A DNA stretch of 7,200 bases from Candidatus Woesearchaeota archaeon (GCA_018302725.1 JAGVZJ010000037.1:1-7200), one strand, 5' to 3'. Numbered from the stretch's first letter, positions 1 through 5,637 are shown. The notes: generated by a model from the letters alone, not told the origin. Numbers and translations: made by a program.

Positions 1-275
1 TCTGTCTTTACAATTACCATGATGTATAGAGGAGTTCTTACTTTTACTTCTATTGGTATCCCCATATCTGGGTGGGTATAGCTGATTGTTAAGGATGCAC
101 TGCCCATACACTGTGCTCTCATCTCTGTTTCAACTATTCCGGGCAATCCTTCTGCAACCTGAATCTGTCTTCCCTGTAATTTGACTATGTCTCCAATTGT
201 AGAAACTCCTTCTCTGGCTAACAACGCTAATAAACTTCTCGACACTTCTCTTAAATGCTCTCTTTGTATTCTCAT
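1..275 (-). CDS. Unrecognised protein, 5' part only (runs off left edge)
   Basis: An open reading frame starts at ATG 275-273 and reads leftward through 91 codons without a stop to the window edge, so the C-terminus is missing. I do not recognise the family. The first 20 residues (MRIQREHLREVSRSLLALLA) form a probable basic amphipathic helix. The stretch GVSTIGDIVKLQGRQIQ (residues 23-39) follows, and from about residue 47 the pattern becomes beta-like, with SLTISYTHPDMG (61-72), IPIEVKVRT (73-81) and PLYIMVIVKT (82-91). There is one cysteine (C56). No signal peptide or clear membrane segment is visible. The start is supported by a TATA core centred 25.5 nt upstream, which fits leaderless transcription, and by archaeal-looking codon use without stops. 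It is divergent from the DUF192 gene and shares its promoter region. Coding status is likely; function is unknown. Confidence 0.72.
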   Translation of the reverse strand, partial: MRIQREHLREVSRSLLALLAREGVSTIGDIVKLQGRQIQVAEGLPGIVETEMRAQCMGSASLTISYTHPDMGIPIEVKVRTPLYIMVIVKT

Positions 276-295
276 GTTTATGCTTAGATGAAAAT

Positions 296-305
296 GCTTA
301 TAAAC
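296..305. promoter_or_regulatory. Shared divergent TATA box
   Basis: The sequence GCTTATAAAC contains the palindromic core TTATAA (298-303). Read on the minus strand it is TTTATAAG, centred 25.5 nt from the ATG at 275, the spacing expected for a leaderless archaeal transcript. Read on the plus strand it is CTTATAAA, centred 32.5 nt before the ATG at 333, which would give a 5' leader of about 6-7 nt. The only other element in the 57-nt intergenic stretch is AGGGA (325-329), a weak Shine-Dalgarno-like sequence 3 nt before the DUF192 start. Promoter function is inferred from position and sequence. Confidence 0.6.
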
Positions 306-332
306 GTTAAAGGTTGGGCATTATAGGGAATT

Positions 333-698
333 ATGGAAATTATCAATAAGGGGGTTATCTTAGCAGATAGAGTAAAATTTAATGAAGATGTGCTGTCTAA
401 AATTAAAGGATTGATGTTTTCTAAATCTCTGAAAAGAGGAGAGGCAATGGTATTAGTTGCAAATGAAGAGGGGATATTTGAGACTACTTTGCATATGTTT
501 TTTGTATTCTTTACTATAGACATAGTATGGCTTGACAAAGAGTATAGAGTTGTAGACAAGAAGGAGAATGTTAAATCATTTACACCTTTAATTATTCCGA
601 GAAAACCTGCAAAGTATGTGATTGAACTTCCAAAAAATACTGCAAAATATGTTAGTATTGGAGATGTTCTAGAATTTAGAAAGATAAAAGAAGATTAA
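333..698 (+). CDS. DUF192 family protein
   Basis: A 121-residue protein matching the DUF192 (COG1430) family over its full length. The recognisable blocks are KGLMFSKSLKRGEAMVLV (residues 25-42), the LHMFFVFFTIDIVWLDKEYR core (53-72) and PAKYVIELP (92-100), followed by a short C-terminal strand with DVLEF (111-115). The biochemical function of the family is not established. Many bacterial members have a signal peptide, but this one has none and is predicted to be cytoplasmic; the length is usual for archaeal members. The ATG at 333 is preceded by AGGGA and lies 32.5 nt from the TATA core. Its TAA stop (696-698) interlocks with the stop of the convergent pilin gene through the shared tetranucleotide TTAA. 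Nothing in the sequence ties it functionally to the pilus operon. Confidence 0.9.
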   Translation: MEIINKGVILADRVKFNEDVLSKIKGLMFSKSLKRGEAMVLVANEEGIFETTLHMFFVFFTIDIVWLDKEYRVVDKKENVKSFTPLIIPRKPAKYVIELPKNTAKYVSIGDVLEFRKIKED

Positions 699-1171
699 AG
701 AGCTTTTGCTGTTCCTGAGAAGGTACCTCTTGCTGTCTTTCCGCTTATTCCTATCTTGTTATCATAAGTGATTACTACTTCTCCATTATACTTTTCATCT
801 TCACTGAAAGTGTTGTCATTACAGACTACTGTGTCTTTTCCTCCACTAACTATTTCTTGCTTTCCGCTCTGAAGAGTTTTTGCAGCGCAGATTTCTACTC
901 CGTCTACAGATATTACGATGTTACCAACAGGCACATTCTTTACACTATTTAAACCTCCTATCTGGAGTTGTAAGGTTCCTGTTGTTGCGAAAGAATCTAT
1001 ACAGTTAAAGGGAGGTTCAATCTGACATACACTTGGTGCACTCCCACTAAATACGCCTAAAAAGAACAAAGCGGCTATAGCAACTATAACAATTAGAATA
1101 GCCCATCCATAGGTCATTAAGAACTCCATTGCGGCCTGAGCTTTTTTATTGTGGATTAATTTCAAAAACAT
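695..1171 (-). CDS. Type IV pilin-like protein with class III signal peptide (pilin A)
   Basis: The last gene of the filament operon. Numbered from the ATG at 1171 it is 158 residues. A short basic leader ends in NKKA, followed by QAAMEFLMTYGWAILI: the archaeal class III prepilin signature, with predicted cleavage between A and Q and the conserved glutamate at mature position 5. The hydrophobic helix runs through about residue 40 and would form the filament core. The rest is a secreted, beta-rich head with four cysteines, spaced C-x7-C and later C-x21-C, probably two disulfides, ending in a GTFSG motif also present in pilin B. The start is uncertain: in-frame GTG (1174) and ATG (1171) touch or overlap the Shine-Dalgarno sequence AGGTGAT (1170-1176), whereas the TTG at 1165 lies 4 nt after it and would give the leader MKLIHNKKA. 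Maturation needs a prepilin peptidase not encoded here. Confidence 0.87.
   Translation of the reverse strand: MFLKLIHNKKAQAAMEFLMTYGWAILIVIVAIAALFFLGVFSGSAPSVCQIEPPFNCIDSFATTGTLQLQIGGLNSVKNVPVGNIVISVDGVEICAAKTLQSGKQEIVSGGKDTVVCNDNTFSEDEKYNGEVVITYDNKIGISGKTARGTFSGTAKAL
1098..1147. repeat. 50-bp exact direct repeat, copy 1 (pilin A signal region)
   Basis: This 50-bp stretch is identical base for base to 1638-1687, 540 bp away. It encodes KKAQAAMEFLMTYGWA plus two bases of the next codon in both pilin genes, and includes every synonymous position. The base just before and the base just after differ between copies (A versus G at 1097/1637; A versus C at 1148/1688). The remainder of the two genes is strongly diverged. 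Confidence 0.95.
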
Positions 1172-1176
1172 CACCT
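1170..1176 (-). promoter_or_regulatory. Shine-Dalgarno sequence of pilin A
   Basis: AGGTGAT on the minus strand is complementary to the archaeal 16S 3' end (ATCACCT). It overlaps the ATG at 1171 and is 4 nt ahead of the TTG at 1165. This placement argues that translation may begin at the TTG rather than at the upstream GTG or ATG. Confidence 0.55.
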
Positions 1177-1208
1177 TTTGTTGATTGTATAACTCTAATT
1201 TTATTTCC

Positions 1209-1216
1209 TATTTAAA
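1209..1216 (-). promoter_or_regulatory. Possible internal promoter before pilin A
   Basis: The only sizeable gap inside the operon (1172-1225) carries TTTAAATA on the minus strand. A start point about 26 nt further on (near 1187) would leave a 15-20 nt leader that contains the Shine-Dalgarno sequence. A second weaker TATA-like string, TTATAC, lies at 1187-1192. Either could let pilin A be made in excess of the upstream genes. AT-rich sequence makes chance matches easy. Confidence 0.35.
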
Positions 1217-1225
1217 CTTAACGCT

Positions 1226-1690
1226 TTACTCAGTTTTTCCTGAGAAAGTTCCTGTAACCGTTCTTGCACTACCCCCAAATTTAATGTACTCTAACAGTAT
1301 GCTCCCTTCAAACCTTGATCCCTTATTGAAATCTAACCGCCACCTTGAATCAGAAAAGTCGCATGATGCAGTTACCGGAGCTTCTGATGCAGTTTTCAAA
1401 TTCCCATTAGTAAAAACTGTACATTTAACCCCATTAATAGTTATTTCCCTTATCCTGTTTTCATTCCTGCTTGTGTCTATATTTACTGCCTCAATCTTGA
1501 TAGTGAAAATGTCTGTAGAAGAGTCGACTTTCATATCTCTACAGATGTAGGGATTAGGAATATTACAGGTAGAGGGAACTGGCAGATCAAATACCCTTAA
1601 GGTAAATAATAAACCTATAACCACGAATATGATCAAGATAGCCCATCCATAGGTCATTAAGAACTCCATTGCGGCCTGAGCTTTTTTCAT
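1226..1690 (-). CDS. Type IV pilin-like protein with class III signal peptide (pilin B)
   Basis: A 154-residue prepilin. The leader is only MKKA, followed by QAAMEFLMTYGWAILI; cleavage is expected between A4 and Q5, with glutamate at mature position 5. The hydrophobic helix extends to about residue 30. The extracellular head has cysteines at 42, 50, 90 and 110 (C-x7-C, then C-x19-C), the same arrangement as pilin A although the sequences between are very different, and ends with VTGTFSG. The ATG (1688-1690) overlaps the TGA of the upstream platform gene as ATGA, suggesting translational coupling; GAGGGT lies about 10 nt upstream as a possible ribosome binding site. The protein should be inserted in the membrane, processed by an unlinked prepilin peptidase, and assembled by the ATPase and platform proteins. 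Which of the two pilins is the major subunit cannot be told from sequence. Confidence 0.9.
   Translation of the reverse strand: MKKAQAAMEFLMTYGWAILIIFVVIGLLFTLRVFDLPVPSTCNIPNPYICRDMKVDSSTDIFTIKIEAVNIDTSRNENRIREITINGVKCTVFTNGNLKTASEAPVTASCDFSDSRWRLDFNKGSRFEGSILLEYIKFGGSARTVTGTFSGKTE
1638..1687. repeat. 50-bp exact direct repeat, copy 2 (pilin B signal region)
   Basis: Identical to 1098-1147. In this copy the repeat begins one codon after the pilin B start and covers the processing site and the first half of the hydrophobic helix. It ends abruptly: the following codons (ATC TTG ATC versus ATT CTA ATT) encode the same residues with different wobble bases. Confidence 0.95.
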
Positions 1691-2715
1691 AATCCTATAC
1701 CCTCAAATAATCCTGTTAGCAAAGCAGATGCTGATAAAAACAACAATAATGCACATATAACAAATAATGGGACATATTTAAATCCTGCTTTTATGCTCCC
1801 CTCCCTTATCACAGAAATAAGCATTGCTGAGATTAGAGCAGTACCAATAATCGAGATGAATGCAAAGTTCTTGAATTCTGAGGGGGTTAATCCTCCGCCT
1901 ATATTAGAAAGGGTTATGCCTCCTGAAATTGAAGCTCCTGAAGAAGCAGCTCCTGAAAGATCTATTTTGCTTAGTATACTGTTCATCAGAATGTTGATTC
2001 TAAAACTTAAAGCAAATAATATTGGTGCTGCAACTAATGAAGCAAATCCTACAAAAATAGAATAAGTAACTATATCTGCTTTTATCTCCTTATTAAGTAG
2101 TTGTGTCTCTCTGACATTCCATGCAATGTTATTTACCAGGCCTGCAATCTCTCCTCCTGCTTCCATACCTTCTATCAGCAGAATCATACTTCTTTTTAAC
2201 AGCTCAGAATCGTATTGCTCTGTAAATTCAACCAAAGCCTCTTTTAGGTCACTCCCAGACATTGTTTTTTTTGCTACTAATTCCATCTCTTCTGAGATTA
2301 TCTCAAATCTGTCACGAATTGCGTACCACAGAGACTGGTCAATTGGCATTCCTGCGCTGAGATTAGCGGAAACTAGTTGGAGATAATCTGCGAGTACTGA
2401 CTCTAATTTTTTAGTTCTTTGGTATCTTTTGAATGTTAAAATTGCATATGTCAAAAAAGCAATTGCCAAAGATGAAATAAAAAATGAGATTACCCAAGTG
2501 CTTAGTAAGATTAATGGTATTTTTGCTGCACTCTGCCCCTTTACAGCCCCGGCTCCAAAAATAATCAGTCCAAGAATGCTTAGAACAAAAATTGTTATGA
2601 CTGACCGTTTAAACAAAGATTCAAATGGCATCTTTATTCCAGATTTAGCCAAACTATATTTCAATTTTTCTGAGAGAGATTTTGATAAAAATAATTTCTC
2701 TAGGATTTCTATCAT
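1687..2715 (-). CDS. T2SSF-domain platform protein, long form (TadC/FlaJ-like)
   Basis: A 342-residue integral membrane protein with one T2SSF (GspF/TadC-type) domain. The N-terminus is cytoplasmic and helical (residues 1-35); hydrophobic segments lie at about 38-56 and 65-95; the T2SSF domain spans about 104-235, including ESVLADYLQLVSANLSAGMP and EGMEAGGEIAGLV; a further membrane segment is at 215-238. A Gly/Ser-rich stretch (254-276) leads to two more hydrophobic segments (283-303 and 312-335), so there are about five. Such proteins form the inner-membrane platform that couples the ATPase to pilin extraction. The N-terminal motif LAKSGIKMPFESLFK resembles LAQAGMNTTPEKFIK in the upstream gene, so the two are paralogues that probably pair, like TadB and TadC. 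The ATG (2713-2715) overlaps the preceding stop as ATGA, and the stop overlaps the pilin B start. Confidence 0.9.
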   Translation of the reverse strand: MIEILEKLFLSKSLSEKLKYSLAKSGIKMPFESLFKRSVITIFVLSILGLIIFGAGAVKGQSAAKIPLILLSTWVISFFISSLAIAFLTYAILTFKRYQRTKKLESVLADYLQLVSANLSAGMPIDQSLWYAIRDRFEIISEEMELVAKKTMSGSDLKEALVEFTEQYDSELLKRSMILLIEGMEAGGEIAGLVNNIAWNVRETQLLNKEIKADIVTYSIFVGFASLVAAPILFALSFRINILMNSILSKIDLSGAASSGASISGGITLSNIGGGLTPSEFKNFAFISIIGTALISAMLISVIREGSIKAGFKYVPLFVICALLLFLSASALLTGLFEGIGL

Positions 2716-3521
2716 GTTCCTACCCCTGGCCTGCTCTGTTTAATTGATACAAGGAAAACTAACTGGATTAAAGCCGTTCCTATTGCAATTGCCAATAAAG
2801 TTCCAAAGCTTACTGCTAATCCAATAAATGAACTAAGCAAGCTCAGCATAGTAACCCCTAAAGAAGGAACTATAACTGCGATCATTAAGTAAAACATCAC
2901 CATGGGGTTTAACTTTTTACCATAATTTTTCATCTCTAGCAACTGTTCACGGCTAATCTGATTAAGAATTGACTCCAACGCTGTGCTAATATCTGCGCCT
3001 GTTCTTAATGAGTTCATTATCTGCCACAGTAGCTTCCTAAAATTATCACTTGGAGTTAACTCCATTACTTCAGTTATTGCATCATCTATTGGTTTTCCCA
3101 CTTCTGACCTGTTGATTATTTCCTGAAAGTATTTACCGATCGCAGGATAACTTTTAGAAACATTATTCATTGCATCAAAAAGAGCAACACCGGAGCTCAG
3201 TTCAACAAGAAGAAATCTTCCTGCAAAAACAATTTCTTTGTCTATCTCTTTAACACCTTTCTTACCCTTAGCTTTTGGAACATTCATAAAAAACAAGAAA
3301 GACATAACATACACTACAGGCAAGATAAAGATGAGTAATACTAACAATTCCTTTTTTATTCTGTAGAGGAACAAACTGAGTGTAAATGTTACACCAATAG
3401 AAAGATAAGCTGAAAGAGTTAGACTCTGCTTAATAAACTTCTCAGGGGTGGTGTTCATTCCTGCTTGCGCTAGATTTAATTTCAGAGCTGGAAATGACTT
3501 GGCTAGTTTATCATAAATCAT
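2712..3521 (-). CDS. T2SSF-domain platform protein, short form (TadB/FlaJ-like)
   Basis: A 269-residue membrane protein, the second platform paralogue. After a short cytoplasmic N-terminus come two hydrophobic segments (about 35-53 and 58-79), a basic loop (KAKGKKGVKEIDKE, 83-96), the T2SSF domain (about 96-225, with VELSSGVALFDAMN at 106-119 and NSLRTGADISTALESI at 170-185), and two C-terminal hydrophobic segments (about 207-229 and 232-260). It ends shortly after the last segment and lacks the Gly/Ser linker and the extra membrane pair of the downstream paralogue. It begins 1 nt after the ATPase stop and ends in an ATGA overlap with the next gene, so it is surely cotranscribed. The role inferred from family and context is as half of a heteromeric pilus assembly platform. 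No strong Shine-Dalgarno sequence precedes the ATG at 3521. Confidence 0.9.
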   Translation of the reverse strand: MIYDKLAKSFPALKLNLAQAGMNTTPEKFIKQSLTLSAYLSIGVTFTLSLFLYRIKKELLVLLIFILPVVYVMSFLFFMNVPKAKGKKGVKEIDKEIVFAGRFLLVELSSGVALFDAMNNVSKSYPAIGKYFQEIINRSEVGKPIDDAITEVMELTPSDNFRKLLWQIMNSLRTGADISTALESILNQISREQLLEMKNYGKKLNPMVMFYLMIAVIVPSLGVTMLSLLSSFIGLAVSFGTLLAIAIGTALIQLVFLVSIKQSRPGVGT

Positions 3522-3522
3522 T

Positions 3523-4983
3523 TTAATTCTTGCCTATGAATTGGAGTAAACCTTCTTTATTAGTGTAATATGTTGCTACAATCCTACCAATCTCGTCGAG
3601 GTCTGTGATATTCTTTTTTACCATCCACTTCAGAATATTAATCTTATTTCTCAAATCAATGTTTATTTCATTATTTGACATCCCTGTCTGGATTTCAAGT
3701 TCAGGCATAAACTTTACAGACTCATTTGCGCTAAGGATTTTATCCTGGGATACATCATACTGCATAAGCACATTGGCGCTGGAGTCAGACGTTATTTCTG
3801 CAATCTGGAAAATTCTTCTTATTCCTGTTTTTCTATTTCTATACATTATCAGAACCATACCTATTGCGGGAAGAAGAGTTTTTGGAACTTCAAGAGGGGG
3901 GTTTACAAGCCTATTAACAGTTTCTTCTGCACTATTTGCATGTAGGGTAGCATAAACTGAGTGCCCGGTGTGCATTGCTTCAAATAATGTTTCTGCCTCT
4001 TCCTTCCTTCTTATCTCACCAACCATTATTCTATCAGGTCTCATTCTCAGTGAGTTGACTATTAAATCAAGCATAGTTACCCCTCCCCTCCCCTCTATGT
4101 TTGGCAAACGAGTCAACATAGGAACCCAGTGGAGATACTTTGGGAGTGCTATCTCTCTTGTATCCTCAACAGAGATTATTCTTTGGTTTGGAGGGAAGAA
4201 CTCTCCTACAGCATTTAAGAGGGATGTTTTACCTGAAGCAGTTCCTCCACTTATTATCATAGAAGATTCATATTCTACCCCTAACCATACTAATGCTGCT
4301 GTTGAAAAGCTTAACACCTGATTTTGCAAAAATTTCGTAATAGTTATCGGCTCTGCAGAGAACTTTCTTATGGTAATTGTGTTCCCTTTAGAGGAGATTG
4401 GAGAGATTGTTGCGTTTACCCTATCTCCAGTGTCTAGAGTGGCATCTAAAAGGGGTGTGAGCAAGGTTATGCTTCTTCCTACTCTTCTGCCTATAAGGCT
4501 TGAGTAGTGTTTTATTAGCCCTTCTTCTTTTAATATAATATTTGTTTTTAGCCATCCATATTTGTGATGGTAGACCCATACTGGCTCATCAGAATTGTTT
4601 ATAACAATTTCTTCAAGGCTTTTATCTTTCATTAACAGCTCTATTTTTCCTAACCCAAAGCTTTTGTGCATTAGGTAGGTTGTGAAAAAGTCTAATGTAT
4701 CGTCTGTTATGTCTGGGAAGTATTTTTTAATTAAGCTTACTATTGTTTTTCTGAACTTCTCTTTTACATAATCCAGCTTTTTTGGATCTGTAACATCCCC
4801 TATTCCTAGCTTTACTTTATCTACTAATTCGTCTCTTATCTTGTCTAGAACTATTTCTGTATTTGGACTAATCTGAGAAATTGAAACTTTGTAGACTAGC
4901 ACAAATTCGTTTCTATCACTCTCTATTGAAATCTTTACTGGAATGTTCCCTGAATAAAAGCTATAGGAATCTATAACTGCCAC
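3523..4983 (-). CDS. Type II/IV secretion ATPase of the TadA/FlaI/VirB11-like superfamily
   Basis: A 486-residue cytoplasmic ATPase that would power pilin assembly. The N-terminal domain (about 1-225) carries the family-typical stretch with LDTGDRVNATISPIS (183-197). The ATPase core shows Walker A GGTASGKT (246-253, K252), the Asp box ISVEDTREI (270-278), Walker B RIMVGEIR (318-325, E323), and the His box HTGHSVYATLHA (338-349). A C-terminal tail of roughly 90 residues follows the core. All catalytic motifs are intact. The start is GTG (4981-4983), chosen because GAGGTG lies 4 nt upstream (4988-4993). The gene follows the winged-helix-like gene by 14 nt and precedes the short platform gene by 1 nt. 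The archaellum-specific partners FlaF, FlaG and FlaH are absent from the window, so a type IV pilus or related filament is more likely than an archaellum. Confidence 0.95.
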   Translation of the reverse strand: MAVIDSYSFYSGNIPVKISIESDRNEFVLVYKVSISQISPNTEIVLDKIRDELVDKVKLGIGDVTDPKKLDYVKEKFRKTIVSLIKKYFPDITDDTLDFFTTYLMHKSFGLGKIELLMKDKSLEEIVINNSDEPVWVYHHKYGWLKTNIILKEEGLIKHYSSLIGRRVGRSITLLTPLLDATLDTGDRVNATISPISSKGNTITIRKFSAEPITITKFLQNQVLSFSTAALVWLGVEYESSMIISGGTASGKTSLLNAVGEFFPPNQRIISVEDTREIALPKYLHWVPMLTRLPNIEGRGGVTMLDLIVNSLRMRPDRIMVGEIRRKEEAETLFEAMHTGHSVYATLHANSAEETVNRLVNPPLEVPKTLLPAIGMVLIMYRNRKTGIRRIFQIAEITSDSSANVLMQYDVSQDKILSANESVKFMPELEIQTGMSNNEINIDLRNKINILKWMVKKNITDLDEIGRIVATYYTNKEGLLQFIGKN

Positions 4984-4987
4984 TTTG

Positions 4988-4993
4988 CACCTC
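4988..4993 (-). promoter_or_regulatory. Shine-Dalgarno sequence of the ATPase gene
   Basis: GAGGTG on the minus strand, followed by CAAA and the GTG start. It is the clearest ribosome binding site in the window and fixes the GTG as the start. It lies in the 14-nt gap after the winged-helix-like gene, as expected for an internal operon gene. Confidence 0.8.
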
Positions 4994-4997
4994 TTTT

Positions 4998-5543
4998 TTA
5001 AAAGTTATTTTCGAAAAGTTTTTTCCTCTTTTCTAATATCATTATATCTTGATTTATCTTAAATATATCCTGACCCCCCTTTTCTTTTAGCCTCACTATT
5101 AATTGTGCAAGTCTTAGCTGCAAGTATGCTTTTTGAAGATACAACCTATCTTCCTTTGAAAGACTTTCTGATTTTATAGCCCTCTTTAAATCATCTTCAT
5201 TTCTTATTTTTAATGCAGACCTTGGATTATACTTGTTTAGTGCGGCCATCATGAACTGAATCTTCCTAACCAGGAGATCTTTCTCGATTTCATCTGAACT
5301 AGTTCTTTCTTCTTTTGTTGCTTCTTCTTCGACATTTTTTGCTACAAGAAAAGGCGTAGTCAGCTGGTATTCTATCCCAAGAATTTTTTCCTCTCCAAGA
5401 AAAGACGCCCACTCATTGAGGATACTTTCAGGCAATCCTAAGATTTGGGCTGCTTCTTCCATTGAAATCCTCTTTTTTGAATTCACCAAACTGACTAGGG
5501 AATCTACTGCAGTTGTGATGTTTGCACTAGCTTGGTTATCCAT
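4998..5543 (-). CDS. Winged-helix-like protein, first gene of the pilus operon
   Basis: A 181-residue soluble, highly charged protein with no signal peptide. Residues 10-68 read as a winged helix: helix TTAVDSLVSLVNSKK (10-24), R-I-S (25-27), helix MEEAAQILG (28-36), a probable recognition helix PESILNEWASFLGEE (38-52), and a beta wing KILGIEYQLTTPFLVAK (53-69). A charged linker (70-90) leads to a helical C-terminal half (about 88-181) with heptad-like spacing in RLAQLIVRLKEK and IMILEKRKKLFE, consistent with coiled-coil packing or dimerisation. The ATG at 5541-5543 is 25.5 nt from a strong palindromic TATA box, so the message should start at the initiation codon. Because it heads the operon, it may be a pathway-specific transcription regulator or a cytoplasmic assembly factor; the sequence does not decide. 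I do not recognise a named family. Confidence 0.8.
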   Translation of the reverse strand: MDNQASANITTAVDSLVSLVNSKKRISMEEAAQILGLPESILNEWASFLGEEKILGIEYQLTTPFLVAKNVEEEATKEERTSSDEIEKDLLVRKIQFMMAALNKYNPRSALKIRNEDDLKRAIKSESLSKEDRLYLQKAYLQLRLAQLIVRLKEKGGQDIFKINQDIMILEKRKKLFENNF

Positions 5544-5562
5544 AATATATTTCCTGCTATCC

Positions 5563-5574
5563 GTTTATATAAAC
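5563..5574 (-). promoter_or_regulatory. TATA box of the pilus operon
   Basis: GTTTATATAAAC is a perfect 12-bp palindrome whose centre lies 25.5 nt before the A of the ATG at 5543, implying leaderless transcription of the operon. On the minus strand it is preceded by CCAAAA, purine-rich like an archaeal BRE. It is the best promoter match in the window and presumably drives all six genes. Confidence 0.75.
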
Positions 5575-5586
5575 TTTTGGATTGCC

Positions 5587-5611
5587 ATAACAAAAATTCT
5601 TAATTTGTTAT
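5587..5611. promoter_or_regulatory. Inverted repeat between the divergent promoters, candidate operator
   Basis: ATAACAAA (5587-5594) and TTTGTTAT (5604-5611) are perfect reverse complements separated by 9 nt. The centre at 5599 lies 56 nt upstream of the inferred pilus operon start point (5543) and 61 nt upstream of the inferred start point of the cysteine-rich gene (5660). This would suit a dimeric regulator acting on both promoters. Binding function is inference; the arms are AT-rich. Confidence 0.4.
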
Positions 5612-5630
5612 TTTTTCGTGGTAAGTAATG

Positions 5631-5637
5631 TTTATAT
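5631..5637 (+). promoter_or_regulatory. TATA box of the cysteine-rich protein gene
   Basis: TTTATAT, centred 26 nt before the ATG at 5660, matches the spacing of the two leaderless promoters seen elsewhere in the window. It supports 5660 as the start and places two upstream in-frame start codons (GTG 5618, ATG 5636) before or inside the promoter. Confidence 0.65.

Noticed and set aside
284..559. Minus-strand open frame opposite DUF192
   Set aside because: It is antisense to a full DUF192 domain, and its composition is typical of a reverse-strand shadow.
1185..1550. Plus-strand open frame opposite pilin B
   Set aside because: It is antisense to a well-supported pilin gene, lacks a promoter or ribosome binding site, and resembles no family.
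1098..1687. 50-bp repeats as CRISPR or insertion sequence ends
   Set aside because: There are only two copies, in direct orientation, lying in frame within homologous coding regions, with no spacer array or transposase.
1793..2743. Three plus-strand open frames (1793-2065, 2126-2386, 2429-2743) opposite the long platform gene
   Set aside because: They are shadows of the T2SSF gene, without domains or start signals of their own.
3605..4321. Two plus-strand open frames opposite the ATPase gene
   Set aside because: The minus strand encodes an intact ATPase with all motifs here; the opposite frames have no recognisable content.
695..5543. Interpretation of the operon as an archaellum
   Set aside because: FlaF, FlaG and FlaH are missing, the platform is two proteins rather than one FlaJ, and the pilins lack a typical archaellin length and layout. 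A type IV pilus-like filament fits better.
5416..5628. Plus-strand 70-residue frame over the pilus operon promoter
   Set aside because: It covers the first codons of the winged-helix-like gene and the intergenic promoter region, and has no start signal or family resemblance.
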